A stretch of 64,000 nucleotides of DNA from Chionis minor (taxonomy: Eukaryota > Chordata > Aves > Charadriiformes > Chionididae): positions 198,326 to 262,325 of the forward strand of contig VZSF01008187.1 in assembly GCA_013398295.1 (NCBI GenBank), in the 5' to 3' direction. The notes beneath the pieces are model-generated. The model was not told where the DNA came from and made no database searches. It worked only from the letters and a program-made list of their open reading frames with translations. Below are positions 27,201-41,400 of the stretch, piece by piece (position 1 is the stretch's first letter; each line of letters begins with the position of its first letter). Made by a program: the position numbers and the translations under genes.

Positions 27201-27333
27201 CCCAATCCATTCTCAAAAGATTAAAGTTTTACGCAGTGGTTGTTCTCGGGAAATTTGCTGAATCCTAATATTTAAGATGAAAGCATAATAAAGGGTGATT
27301 TTTTTAGAAAGAATTGTCTGATAGGTTTGATTT
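24216..27333. other. Non-coding stretch
   Basis: Unique sequence with the T16 tract at 26,745. About 26,540-26,700 is a mixed-composition block with cgcggactgctgcgctctgc that differs from its AT-rich flanks. No start, donor or acceptor arrangement makes it a convincing exon. Confidence 0.5.
26745..26760. repeat. Poly-T tract (T16)
   Basis: Sixteen consecutive T, with no retroposon body recognised beside it. Confidence 0.95.
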
Positions 27334-27423
27334 GCCGGTTCTCACTGAAGCAAAACTTTCCACTGACTTCAATTATCAGTAAATTGGGTTGACCTCAATA
27401 AGGGGTTTTGCAGAACTGGACCC
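27334..27423. repeat. Decayed palindromic MITE-like amniote repeat
   Basis: The segment reads ccggttctcactgaagcaaa, actttccactgacttcaatt, and closes ttttgcagaactggaccc. The start and end are loosely complementary (ggttct/agaact, and tgacttcaa/ttgacctca in the middle). This matches the plan of the TTGACTTCAATGGGAG family of palindromic amniote repeats. Confidence 0.5.
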
Positions 27424-30400
27424 GTAGCATGAATAGGCTGTTCTGCACAGAAAAGTGACTGCATGAAAACAACATCTTCTTACTCATCAGTTCTGCTTCC
27501 CGAGGGCACACCGAGCTGCTGTGTATGACTTTAATGACAAAAATGAGGTTTTGCGGCTCTTTCTTCCCACAAGACTTTCAGAGCTGGTGGAACTGGGCTG
27601 AGAGTTTGCACAACGGCAGCGGAGTTTGGGTGAGAACCCCCTTGCAGAGTGGTCATGTCCCCCTGGTTCTACCCTCTGGGTGTGAGCCCCAGGGTTGTCC
27701 CCAAACCTCTCTTCATGTGGCAATGAATCAACCATCGTTTTCCCAATGGACTACTCCAGTGCGGGAGCTTTAAATGCTCTCTGTTTGACATCCTCCTGAT
27801 TTATTGCATTTGTAAAGGTGACCTTAAATATTTTAATGGTAATAATTCTTTCAAGGGCTTGAATCAGTAAATGTGCGATGTTCATATTTTGGCATTATAT
27901 ACTGTAGGCAATTTAATCCATATAAGCAGTTTCAGTGATATTAACACTGTAGGCAAACTGATACTAAAGTTTAAATGTCAGAGAGAGTTTTCATATTAGA
28001 TCTAGTGCAAACAAAGCATTTTTTCTTCAAGTACTGAGGCATAAAATACCAGGAGATAGTAAAGACAGAGAGTGCCAATGAATCTGAAATAAACAGGCGG
28101 TGAAATTTATAGTGTTTTCAAATATGTGCCCTATCCAAGGACTGCTGTAGCTGCACAGATCTATAAAATTAGAGATAAGAGAAAAACCTTGCAGCACTCT
28201 ACAATAAATGCACATCCAACAGGGTATCTATCTGGATTTCTGTAACTCCTTGGAGATTTACTATTTCACCTTGGATTTATTAACCCACCGTGCATACCGT
28301 GGATTTCATTTTATATTTCCTCCATCACCCCACTCATTATATAATGGCAGGTCCCAGCTATAACCACTGTGCAGGGATGTGCTGCCAAACCATCGCCCAC
28401 CCCTTGCAGATGGGTGAGAGCAAAGAAAAACTGGGAAGATCCCACCAGTAATTATCTAGTGATGCTATGGATGCTGTGGGATCAGGCAGGTTTCCATCCT
28501 GTGACCTTGAAGCTCTGGATGCCTTCTTGCACTCAACGGGCAGCCAAGGCTCCTCCTTACTGGGGAAAAAAGCACAGACTGCTTAAAAAGAGGTGTCTTT
28601 CATGGTTTCCAGCTTGAGGTGAGGTGCTGGGTGCTGCCCATGCTGGGGTAAGTGATGCCCATGGCTCTGCAGAGCCGCTGGCCCTGGTTAGGTGCACCCC
28701 ATGGAGACGCCTGAAGCTGACAGAGTGTTTGGCGGCACTCGCTCATAAAACCTGTGACAAATGGTCAAAAAGTTTATTGCCCATGTTCTGCTGCTTATGA
28801 CTCCATAAACCACCAAGGATAATGGCGTGGAAACATGAGCTGTTTGTTAGGATGTTTTCTGGTTAAATAACCTCACCTGCTCTGAAATCTCCTGCTGGCA
28901 TCCCTGGGCAAAAAAGGGGTGGCTCTAAGGAGCAGCCCACTAAAAATAAGTAAAGCAGCAGCCCATGTATCTGCTGTATTGGGTATATAAGATATATAAT
29001 TATATATATATATATATAGCCTCACTCCCACAGAAACACTCACCTTGACTTCAACTCCCATTTTTTGTCCAGGTAAATAATAGAGGTTGAATTTAAGATA
29101 ACTCTTTGTTCTGTACTTAGGACCTCTTGCTGCTACTGTCCTCCTTGAACCGTGGACATCTCCCTTTCTCCATTTTCTTGGCTTAACAGCTGTACCTGAT
29201 AGCCATTCCTGCTGTGTCTGCCTCCTCTGCCCAGCCAGTACTGGGCCGTTCACCATCATTTCTTCAGCCTTGGAGGGGCACTAAACCTTAAGCTTTCCCC
29301 TTCGTTTTCCAGCAGGAGAACTGTGCATATAAGCACAAGGTAAACGGTGATAAACAGGAGAAGAAACTTGTTCCTACAGGAATGCTAACACCAGTATAGC
29401 CACCGTTTGTTTCACTCCACTAATGTAAAGGAGCTGAGCTCCTCCAAACCAGACTACCACTCAAGGATGAGAATGTAAACACAGAAACAACCTCTACGTC
29501 TTTATGAAGCTTAATCATATTTCTGCACAATAATTCACATTTTCCCAAACTGTACTAATAGGAGTCCTTGAACCTGGACAGGTGTGAATGGAGAGATGGT
29601 GGCTGGATAATGAAGTTTGGGTGAGTGATGTCAATGTTGCTTCATAATCAGCCTGCATTGTGTGGCACGTGTTTTTCCCCTTTCTTCGAGAGTTTACCAA
29701 TCACCATTATGACACTCAACACAATCAGATTTTTCAGAAGTAGGATGAAGCTGGCAAGCTGTCTCCCTCAGAAACAAAGTGATGTGGAGCGAATGTCAGC
29801 TTTAGGGGAGAACAACTTGAGGACTCAGAAGTAACAATTTTTGAACCGTTTCTCTAAGCTCTCCCAGCAAATGATGTGTATGAAATCTCAGGAGGATGAA
29901 GCAAAAGTGTTGTCATGTAGGAGGTGAGAGCAGGAGGGGAAAGACAACTGAGAACCCAGATGAGATAATGGTGCCCCTTTCTCTAAGGATTTTGTCCTTT
30001 CTGTTGAACGCAAAAGGTTTAAACCCTCTGAAAGTTTGGCTCAGCTGTGATGATCATGGCTCCTGAGTACGTTCATCACTATTGCTTAGATACATGGGAC
30101 CATGACACTAGACTTGGTAGTACTCCTTTACCCCAAGGTTATTTTGAAGGCGCCTCAGACAAATTTAGGCGTCTGTACTTAAGGGGGCAGATCCTATCCC
30201 AGCTGGGGTGATGAAAAAGGTCTGCAACCTCCATTCTTCCCTGGCTCATGGAGCTCCGGAGATAAGCCCTTCTAGACCCTGATGAGGTGTCCCAGCCCAG
30301 AAATGAAGAGAGCTCAAGACTCTCAAAACCCTATGGGTGGGAAGGAAGAAACAGCCAGGAACAGTTTCTTCCACTTTTCATAAAGCTGAAACATAAATAA

Positions 30401-33400
30401 GATCTTCCTAGCATTGTAACTGCATCAAGGTGAACTTTTTTTTTTGTTCCAGACTGAAGGACTTAGCAGGCATGGTGCTTCCTTCAGGAGCCCCAGACAG
30501 CAGATGCGACCGTCGCCTTTTCTGGCCACGGCGCTTGGTTGAGCAAGTGACCCATGCACAACTTGCAAACTGCCAGCCCTCTAAAATCGATGAGAAAATG
30601 AATGTGCTCAAAAGCTAGTTAGAAACTTCAGTCTTCTGCTGAAACAGAGGCAAGATCTTCAATTAATATTCAAATCTCTAATCAATATTTCAAGAAAATC
30701 AAAGTGTAAAGATCAACCTGTGCATTCGTGTTTCTCTCTTCATCCTGATTGCACTTCATTTCATCAGGGTCACGCTGAAGAGCTCAGGCTTGTTTAATTT
30801 TAAGCTCCAATGACAGTCAGAGAAAGCCAATTTTAGTTGCCTCTCTGCAACATTTTTTATTCAAAAGCAATTCTTTAGCTTTCTTTGGCCTCCGTAATTG
30901 ACAAACTGTAAATAAGGTGTTATCGTGGCTTGTTTCTCCATAGAAGATTCTATCACCATACTTAAAAACATATAGAATGACTTGTGATAACTGCTACTAC
31001 ATCAATAGAGGATAAACCAATAAATTAAAGTAACGGTGCATAAAATGATGAATTCTGATAGACTTAAGGCAATATAAAATAATTGGCGACTTTATTGCTA
31101 TTTCCATTTTTAATGGGGTACTATGGCAATACATTCCTGCAACGGGGCTGGAAAGGTAAATTAATCTTTATGCATCATCATCAAGCAGTGTAAACATGGC
31201 CAAACTTAATTATGATATAATAGATTGTTAAGTGTCTGCCCCACAGAGGTGTGATTGCTCTCAGGCAAGTGATTACAGCAGAGATGACTACCAGACAAGG
31301 TCTTCTTTAAAAGGGTGGTAGCAGCTTTTGCATGCCTCTGACAATAAATCCGATGCAAAAGCTGTGCCAGAGAGGCAGCTTTCCACAGTCCCAGCTGCAG
31401 CAGAGCTGCATTCGAGGGACAAACACAAATTTACGGTGGAGCATTAACGAAATGTGGCCCGAGATTGCAGTACTTTGCCAGTAAAAACTCTTGTTTCGCT
31501 GCAAAAACATGATGGGAGTTATTGAAACCGCAGCCTGGGAGCAGGATGGAGGTGCTGGCCTCCCAGCTCATCTCCCTGCACCCATTAACACCCCTTCTGC
31601 TGGGCTGGGGTCCTGCAGGGAGGAAAACTCGTGGAGGGGCTGACTGGGCTGAAGTAATTGTATAAAAAAAGCAAAAATCTTACTTGAAAATTATTTTTTA
31701 AAAATTACGGCACATTAAGGAGAGAACTGCAATACGACATGTATTTTCCACTTCTCTCTCGGATATTGTTTTCTGTCATTAGCAGCTCTGTTCCTGGCAC
31801 CGTTGTGTGATTTTATGAACCCATTGTACCATTACCTCCCTTTCCATGGTAGCAGTTTAATTTATCCTTACATATATAAGTATATATTTATACTTCCTAG
31901 ACACACTCTGCAGTGATCTTGCCTCTTTAACGGAACACAAGGTAATAATTTATGGTTTAAAAGTAGCTGAAAAACATAGTTCAGAAATCTCACATTACAG
32001 GTTTTTGTGAGAAATTTTGGGGAACTAATTCTGAGAAGAGAACCTGTTTTATTGAATAGTTTCAATCGGTCTAGATTCGATGTCTGTACGGTGTGGGCAG
32101 CAGAAAATTCAGGCCAGAGAATATCTTTTAGTCTCAGTGAAATTTTAGCTATGTCTGCTTTAAAACTAATATTGTAGTATATGTTTTCTGTTTCAATGTC
32201 ACAGTGCTGACAGGGATATGAACTGGCCAGATATGAAGTGGCAGATCTTTTTCACACTGTCAAATACCGAAAGGTGTCTTAATTGCTGGAAATCAAGCAG
32301 CAGCATGATCTTGAATTCCTTGATTACTCTAAGCCTCTTTTTGGAGTTCCACATACTTGTGTTTATTTCCTGACAATTGTGCTAAGAGTTTTCTGCTGCT
32401 AAATTGCCTCAGGAATTAGGATATGCTTCTGAGAGCAGTGGAAAGACTCCCCTGCTAGCACACCTCTCCAGAGCAGAAAACATCTCTCATTATGGAAATT
32501 ATCATAGATGATGTGTGAAAAAGGTGAAAAAATAATTTTAAAGCTATGGCAATGGTCCACTCCAGATCACCGAAGAGGTCACTTGGATCCACCTTGATAA
32601 TCAGAATAAAACAGCAGAGAAGACACAAAATGCTAAGAACCCAACTTTATTTGGTCACTGGTGTACCCTGAAGAGGGGTTCTCTGTACCTGAATTTCTAT
32701 TTTAATTCTCTTTTTAATTCCCTCTTTGCTCATTTATTACACCACTTTGCTCATTGTTTGCACCACCTAAAATTAAACTGGTTTATTGAACATACATCTC
32801 GAAGTCAGACTACATCCCTGCATCTTGCTTTTGCATTTCCACTCTTTGATAATGGCTTTTACTAGCAGCCCAGTTTAAATTCTTAATTTTGTCTAATTCC
32901 TCTAAATGCACAATGATTCTTCAACTGGAAAGTAAAGAGAGTAGCTCTGAATGATCCATATGTTGAAGTACTGTATTTTCATCATTTAAATGATAAACTT
33001 CCCATCAAATATCCACAAATGTACATTCATGACTCCCATCCAATGATCTATTGGCCAGAGGCACATACATTGTTTTAATTTATTTTGGAGTAAAGGTGCT
33101 TTCCTGCCGAGTTTGAATAAGCTTGCTATGTACCAAGCAGATGTTCAATAAAAGAGAGTCTTTACTGAATATGACATATAAACACAGGGAAAGAGGATCT
33201 AGGAAAGAAAATTACAGGATGTATGGATTCCTGGTTCATCAAACAACAGGCCACGATTTTAATCGGTGCCCTTTTATGGATGGAGTAGTAATGAAACAGA
33301 AGGATTGGCGATGTCTCAGGAGAAGGTAACATCTATGCATTTCTTGTGGTGGAATTAATTTTGGTGAACCCACTGTGAAAGCACATTTTCCCCATCCTCT

Positions 33401-34937
33401 GCGGCAGTGCAATGGCTTCTGTGGTTGCTAAATGTTCCTCCCATCTTGGAAAAAGAACCTAAAAATTTCAATTACATGATCCGGGAGAATTAAAGGGTCT
33501 GGATGTGGGCACGTGAGGGTTTCTTCCCACCATGTAAAATACCCAGTGTTGCTCTTGCCAGGGAAAAGTGTTTCTTAAAACGCCCAAGTCTTGCATCTGT
33601 TCAGTCTTTTCCTCTTTGGAGAGAGGTGCTGTTTAAGGAGGCATTGAGGAGAGCAAAGCCAGCCTGATTCATCGGAGATCAAAGAGGGAATGCTGCCTTT
33701 GAGATAAAGATGTCTTTGCTTTGAAAGGTTTCTCCTTTGTGCAGGAGTTTTGCAGCAGGATGTCCACCCACCGGGGAACATCTCTCTGGGTGGGACACCT
33801 CCTCCTAAGAGAGACACAAGAGGAGAAAAGTACCTACTCTGCCTGCTCCTGGTAAGCTTAACCTTGGGGGCAAAGTTGAATTTTTGAATGTTTCCATCAA
33901 AGTGAGACTTTGTGCCTGACCTTCTCCATGCCCACCCCAGCTTCGCAGCCAGATGCGAGCAGGGCAGCGCAACTGTGCTTATGATGTACCTCCACCTTCG
34001 TGACTGATAATTAGACTCAAAACTGCACTATTTAAAATTGAAAAATTTTAAAACCCCACTGAAAACTTTCTCATCTGCAGGTGCTCACAAATGTGAATCC
34101 CAGTGCTGATTTGCTCAGGAAGGTTTATTGTTGTTTTCAGCCTAGCATTCAGCCATGCTTGTCCAGAGGCAGCACGTTTTGCCTCACCCTACCTTCCAGT
34201 ATTGATGTGTCAAAGTGGTGAAAACTTGAAGTATTTAAATACTTTTGTGGGCGTTTTGGTAAAATTGGTGATACAGAAGGTGGATTGGCTCCTGCAGATG
34301 CTACCATCAGCGCTCTTCATCCTTATTAATTGGTACTTTCAAAATGAATCCTAATAGTAGTGATAATGTCCTGGCATGCAGTGTGAGGCAACCCACCTGA
34401 GCATCGTTAAGCTGCTGAGGCTTCCAAGAGACGCATTACAGAGTCAGTTTATTCTGAAGACTAATAAGTCTGCACATTCTCTCTTCATTTGTGTTTGTGT
34501 GCAAACTTACTTCAGTTTTATAGCTGGTAAAGACTGCCATAACAGCCTGGAAACCACAGTATTCCCTGCTCCACAGGCATTGCCGAGAGCCTGGAAGGTC
34601 TCCTGCTCTGAAAGCATCCTGACTTGCAGATGCTGGTGGATGAGGTGTCAGACATGCACGGGGTTTTTCACCGTATAATGGAGCGGAGAGAAAAGGTAGG
34701 TAGCAGTCACAGGTGAAGAGACTTTTATCATTGAATTGTATATCCAAAATGGGATCAGCCTTCTCCAAGACCAAAGCTTTGGTCATTCTGGGAACATCTG
34801 ACTGCATCAAGCCCAGGTGACTTTCCCCGGGACTGTGCTCTGCAGTGGAAGCTGGGTGTCACAGGATGGGCTCCAAATATTTACAAACAGGAGCAACTGT
34901 TTGTCTGACTTGAATCGGCAGGTATGGAGACTTTGGC
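27424..34937. other. Non-coding stretch
   Basis: Unique sequence with the TA run at 28,992-29,018 and T10 near 30,437. AT-rich blocks with homeodomain-type TAAT cores occur near 31,000-31,230. No gene is supported. Confidence 0.5.
28992..29018. repeat. (TA)n simple repeat
   Basis: An AT/TA run with one interruption, ending in nine or more consecutive TA units. Confidence 0.9.

Positions 34938-35000
<63 letters not shown>
34938..35000. repeat. (TATC)n microsatellite
   Basis: There are 15 uninterrupted TATC units (34,941-35,000) plus a partial unit, 63 bases in all. A pure tetranucleotide of this length is likely to be length-polymorphic. Confidence 0.98.
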
Positions 35001-38000
35001 ATTTTAAATCACCACATCAATCTGCAGGACTCCAAAACTATTGCAGTTACCCTAACCCTATGTTTACAATATCCCTAAGCCAAAAGGAAGACTTTGATGG
35101 GGTTGTTTTTTTAAACATAACCTTTTTGATAGTCTCATTAGCGTGCTTGAGCTAGAGAATATATTTGCTGGTATCTAAAGTGCACAGATGAAGGCAACTG
35201 CTCATCGAGTGGGAGCGGCATGTAAATGGTGGGGGTTGTTTTGGTGGGATCTGTAAGTGGCGAAGAGAATCGCATGTGGGAGCAGAAGATTCAAACAGAA
35301 AATTGTAATGATGAAGCCAATCAAGCTCATTAAAGCTGTTATTTTGATTCCATCTGACGGAGGGTATTTAAAACAGCCATGGCAGAGGGACCTCTAGTCT
35401 GTATGTGAATTAAGACTCTTCTGAGAAGCCTTTTAATTCTGAAAGGGAAAAAGTAACGTGGCACTTTCTGAGCTTGTCACTGTCACTGCTGAAGTTTTGC
35501 TGCTGCTTATTCCCAATGGTCAGGCTCCTGTCCTGACTCAGAGTAAAAACATTATTAGCAATAGTTACTGAGGGTAAATCTCTGCTTGTGTTATTTGTGT
35601 GGGAACATGCAGGCACTTGCAATGACAAACTTTCTTTCAGCAAATCCTCTGCTTTGTTTAACTCTCTCACATTCACTTTTTTAGAAGGAACTTCCTTTCT
35701 ACAACCTGAAAAATGGGTGGTTTCATTTAGACACGTGCAAAACGATGGTCAAATAGTGAGTACCTGCACATCTGACCTTTCCAGCTGCAGGTGTGAAAAT
35801 GCAGATGCATAGTTTGCAAGGAGCATAAAAAAAAGACTTCCCTTCTGAGCAAGTCCTAAATACATTTAATTCTTTTCCTTTTAACTCACATGCCACAGTA
35901 GGGCCAGGAAGAAAAAGAACAATCTCAGGCAAACTGCTGCTGTACATGCACAAATGGGTCCCAGCCAGCACCATGAACAGTTGTGAGCCAGGCACTACGG
36001 CGCAAAAATGCCTGCTGATGTAATATGGCTGGGTAAAATAGTGGGAAACGGGTGCTACAGATAAAACAAAGTGCCACAAAAATACATAGAGAATGAAAAT
36101 GGAAGGGTGAACTTTTTTCATTCTTCTTTGAGCATGTTGGAATGAAAAATGGGAAGATTGCTAAAATACCCCAAACTTTTAGAAGCCTTTAAGGGATGAT
36201 GAGATGTTAAGAGACAAAGGTTAGGGTTAATGTGGGAATCAGAGGTCCAAGGAAGGCATTAATCAGTCAAAATCTCAATGAAGCAGCACCATCTCTAAAA
36301 AAAGTCATTCCATTGTGAGCAGCAGGTGAGAATATTCAAGTAACAGTGAGATAATAAACAGGGGACCAAGAAAAGTCAGCAGGACATATGGGGAAAGAAT
36401 ATGGCCGAAATGAAAGGCAAAAGAGCCAAAGAAAATAAATGGTCTAAGTGATAACCAGCATCAGACCTAACTGAACCTTTTTTTACAAAAAGCTGCTGAG
36501 ATGCCAACCTGGAAATTTATAAAGCTCTTCCTGGGCACAACAAGCTAGTTACTTTCCAGTTGAGATGAGAAAGTAACTCAGCTGTGGAGCCATGATGAAT
36601 TCCTCCAGAATACCTAGCAAGAGTTGTTAATTTACAATGGGGAAGCAATATTGTCCCTTTAATAATAGATTGTTTTATATCCCAGTCCTGAGCATGAGCC
36701 ACCAGCCACTCGGAACCAAGCAGTGAATAAACAGGAGTTTGCAACATGGAGTATGACTTGCTGCATTGTTATTATGTGCAAGTAGCTACAACCAGGAGCA
36801 TCACATCTCCTAGTCCAGCTGACGAATTCAAGCGTGATGCTGCAGTTTCAAAACACTGGAGCCTGGGCAATATTTTTAACAAGACGGATTGACAGTTTTA
36901 ATAATTCCCAGATCCCAAACACATATGAAACAAGCCCTTGATGAGAAAGGTCTGATTACAAATAACCTGCAGAGAGATGAAAGTTTGCTTTTAATATCTG
37001 TTTTTTTAAGTCTGCTTTAGACTTTCAAGAGGCTTCAAAAGAAGGCAAAGACTAAAAAACAGTTTAATACTGTTAGATGTGTGAAATAAAATGCTGGACA
37101 ATAAGAGATGTAAAACAAGCAACAAGTGCAAATGACAAATCAAATTAAAGAGCTAATTGAAAATAATGGAATGAAAACCTTTTTTGGTTGGTTTTATTCA
37201 TCTGTTTTTCATCACTGTTTGCAACAGCATTTTTTTTTAATCTTTTTTACTTTGAAGAACAAACTTTCTCCACCATAAAAGACAATGATTTTAATCAGTA
37301 TCTGAAATGTCATTCTATGGGGTGTAGACTCTAAATGCCAGTCGGGAAGAGAAGAACCATCAACATAAGCCAGCAGGACAGCCAGAGAGCTATATGGCCT
37401 TTGTCTATAGAGCTTTCTGATACAACATTGTGATACCGAGTTACTTGATCTCTCGTTACAGTGATCCTCACTGTAAAGCATCTCTGCTTTCATTCTCTCT
37501 GCTCTCTAAAGGAAATAGGTTTTTTTTCTTCTTTGCAGCATACGTGCTCTTATACCTCCAACTGGGCAAACCTCTGCCTCCAGTGAGGAACCACGAGGTA
37601 AGGGCAAACTGAAATCTGAAATCTGTTTGGTTTCAGAACAATCTCTGCTCAGATGACCCAATCTGGAGTTGCATTTCATTTATTTTTTTAAAAAGGGGCT
37701 TTGGTCTGTGTTTAAATAAATGGGGTTCTCATTAGACTATTTATGTGGGTTTCTTTTCATAATAGCAAAGGAATGATTCCTCTGCAGTGGGCTTGGCCTG
37801 AATGCAAACCTGCCTGCACTTTTGGGACGTGCTCTTCTGTGCTCCTAGTGCAATGCCACCGTTGCGTGGGAGACCACATGTCCCAGCAGGAGGGCAATTC
37901 TCCTTATGGCTCTTCCCTGTCCCACTTCTCTGACCCTCTCCAGAGCCATTGCCCTCCCAGGTTGACATCTCCTTGCTCTCTTCTCTCCCTTTCCAATCCT

Positions 38001-38462
38001 TTTTTGAATGGAATCTCACAGAAATACCTTCCCTATGGGCATCAGATCCAGGCAGCACAGAGGGGTCAGCTGCCCCGTGGCTTTAGGGGTTATTTGTGCC
38101 TTACTCCATCCTGCGCAGGAGCAGACGGTGCTGCCTTGCTCACAAGCAGCTTCATTTTAAATCTTTGAGAAGAACAGGGGAAAAGCCAACTGAGAAAACA
38201 CGAGGACAATTTCCCTGCTTGTGGGAATGGTATTTTTTAAATGAAATTATTTCCCCTGTGTACTGCTAGGCTCCCTCGTTGCCTTCATTAGAGGGAGAGG
38301 AGAAGCGTGTGCGCTTGCCCGACACCGAGCACTCATGGTATGTGGAGACTGCATAAAGAAATCATCTCTGGGACTAAAAACCAAACCGTCATTGCTCCTT
38401 AAATTTGGTGAAATATCCAATCAGTCTCAGTGGGGTTTTTCAGGAAAAATAATTAACTAAAG

Positions 38463-38484
38463 AAAAAAAAAGGCGGGGGGGGGG
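38463..38484. repeat. A9-GGC-G10 homopolymer junction
   Basis: Nine A, then ggc, then ten G: an abrupt switch from a poly-A to a poly-G tract on the same strand. Confidence 0.9.
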
Positions 38485-41400
38485 AAGAAGAGAGAAAACC
38501 CACCAACCCCAGTGCATCCCTATAATGAAGGGTCTAAAAATGCCCCACTCATTGATGCAAAATTACAGTTATTGTTTATCCTCCTTCTACTTCACACAGC
38601 TTTATACAATACATACGACGAAAAATACAAGCAAACAACCGACACATTAGTTAAGAGACCTTCCATTTTACTTTGGCAGTTCACGATAATGGAATTTAAT
38701 TGTGGAAAAAGCTGAATAATTTTAGCTGAATGTCATTTGGTTCATTCAAACTGGGAATCAGGGACATTTTTAACAAAGGTTTTCAAACTTCTTTTGAAAT
38801 CAGGAAGCTGCTGTGCACAGATAAGGGGAGAGGTTTGAGGATTCTCTATCAGAAATTTCAAGGTTTTTTCCATCTGCTTTTTCACATTAACTGGTAATTA
38901 TCCAGAAAGGCACATAATAGTGCAGAAATGACAGAAGCTGACAAAGGTTTTCCTAAGATATGTAAATTGTCAGTGATAGGCAAGGTGCAACAGAAAGGCT
39001 TTCTACAGCACAATTATTTATGCCAGTTTCATTTGCTTTTAGGTAGCACTGATGGCATACCGCACCGCCGCGCTTATCACAGGCGCTGCACATTCCCTCC
39101 ACCACCAGCACGCAGGAAAGATGGCAAAAACCGAACTTGAAGGTTGGTGGTCTCCTCCGACTCCGCTATTTTATATTAAATGCGTGTGCATGTGTGCCTG
39201 TGTGTATAGATATTTCTGAGGACTCTCTTACTTATTAGAACATTCCCCTTCGTCTCTGATGCTGCAGAAATAAATAAAAAGTGGGACGCTTCCCACTGAA
39301 ACAGCTTCCACATATTGGTTATGGTTGATCTATGAGTCCACCTGCCTCGCAGCAGCATTATTTGAGGGAGAGTGTGTTAAAAGAAGCACTCAGCTGTTTG
39401 CGTCTGACGTTCGTTAACCCTTTTCACTGATTGCTTATTTTCAGCAAATAGGTAAGCCCATTAAAGATACTCAGACGAACTCCCTCCTCCAGCTGAAGAT
39501 TCCAGCTACCCCTGCGCACTGCTCCTCCTGCCGGGATTGAGTGGGTGGGTGGTGGGACAGGCACTCCATCTGCTTTTAAAAAATTCGGTGCTGGGATGGC
39601 TGGATTCGCGTATTCTCAGCTTATACTCCTTAAGGGAGAAAAGACTCTCTCTCCCTGAATTGCCCCGTCAGGCTTGGGAATTACTACATGTAGGTACAAA
39701 AATGCCACCCCTCCATGCCATGTCCCTGCAGGTCACCAGGTTGAACTCCAGGTCTCGAGCAGGGCTTTTGATTGGTTTTTAAGGTCTCTGCTATACAAGT
39801 CGGGGAACAGAGGGTGGAGGTTTGATAAATATCCCTTTTCAAAAGGAGAGGTTGGGCTTCTGAGTCCTTGTGGGAGGTTAATTTTTATTTAAGTAAAGTG
39901 TCAGGGGCTGTGCACGGGAGAAAATCCTGTCTGACCCTCACTGCATTCGGCTCATACCGGAATTACGGGCTTTAATTAACCTTTTCTGGGAATAGGACTT
40001 CATATGTAACTACATATGTAATGAGAGGTTATAAGATCTTTAATGGATGAAAGGACTTTACCTATGAGTCCCTGACATAGCGGTACCAGAGGTATTATGG
40101 TGGTATAATTACTTTACATTAGTACGCGGGTGATGTTAAGTTACTCTGATGGGGGTGTGTTCCGTGTGTGTAGGGGGTGGAATTAATTTCCTTTATGGTA
40201 ATATTAACTTAAGTTAATGGGGGCTGGGAGAAAGTAAACAAGGATGCAACACAATAGATTTATATAGGGAAAAAAAAAAACCAGATTACATTTGAAAGTC
40301 AATGGGCTTAGCTATTAGCTATAAGGACCTTGTCTCCTACCTCAAGCTTTGTTTTCCCAAATCAGGAGGCTGGAGGTCAAACCCATGTAAAAAGCTTCAG
40401 GATGGAGGGGAAGGATTTGACCCATGAGAGCTGGCGGGGCTGTAGGCTGCTGCTCGAGCAGGGTCTATCCCTGCAGGAACCAGCCTGAGTGGGTATTTGT
40501 TTTCTGTATTTCTTTTTTTGCAAAAAGATTTTCTTTCAGGTGTTTTCATGCCATAAAGAACAAACAAAAACTTTCAAGAGCTGCTTTACTTGATCAGTGC
40601 TTAACTTCATCAGGAGATGCAGGGTAGGGGGCTTTGGGTATAATATCCCAACCGCTGGGGATATTACAGCTGATTTATGGGGGCTGCAGCCCAAAGACGG
40701 CTCCTGTGCTCATGACCCCTTGTGTCCCCCCCTTCTGTTAACACACAGAACTCCTTCCTCTCCTGCCCACAGCTGCCTTTCTCTGCACGGCACCTGGTAG
40801 GGCTGGAGGGACAAAACCACCAGCTCCAGCTGCTGACACTGGGCTGTAGCTTTGCTGCACCCCGGTGAAGACCCCAACCCTCTCCTTTGCCTCCGGGCTT
40901 CTCCTCTTCATTGCAAGTTCAGGCTCAAGGGTCACACTAACTTGAATCAAACACGCCTATTTTTTAAGTAGAAGCTGATGTATTGTTAACTGCAAGGGGA
41001 GGGAATCCACAGGGAAGACTCCAACTCAGCCCCAGAGGAAACTTCAGGACAAGATGATGTGAGGGACCAGAGCCCAAGCCTAGCTGGAAATGGATTTGGG
41101 GAATATGCAGGTTATAAATCAGGTGTCTGGACCAGCAGCATACTTCTGATATTTTTAGAGGTTTTAGAATATTTAAAAATTGCCTAACTAAGAGTTAGCT
41201 ATTGCATTCAACATTCTTGATTTTCTTTAGGTTTACTTTTTAGTTTTTTAAAAATGAAATTTAATGTAGACCAAAAGCTCATGTCTGTCAGGCCTGTGAT
41301 GGGGGTCTTAGGTGGTCTGTGCATGGTGGGGCTGAGGATATCGCGCTATTCTCACATGCAGACATGAGGTTAGAGCTGGCAAAAGGACTTGAGAAGGCAC

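Noticed and set aside
33232..33326. Exon-like interval bounded by attacag and aaggtaac
   Set aside because: The acceptor has no pyrimidine tract (it is purine-rich) and the peptide is not recognisable.
35047..35059. Telomere-like ccctaaccct
   Set aside because: Fewer than two full units, as also for a single ttagggtt near 36,225. Too short to be an interstitial telomeric repeat.
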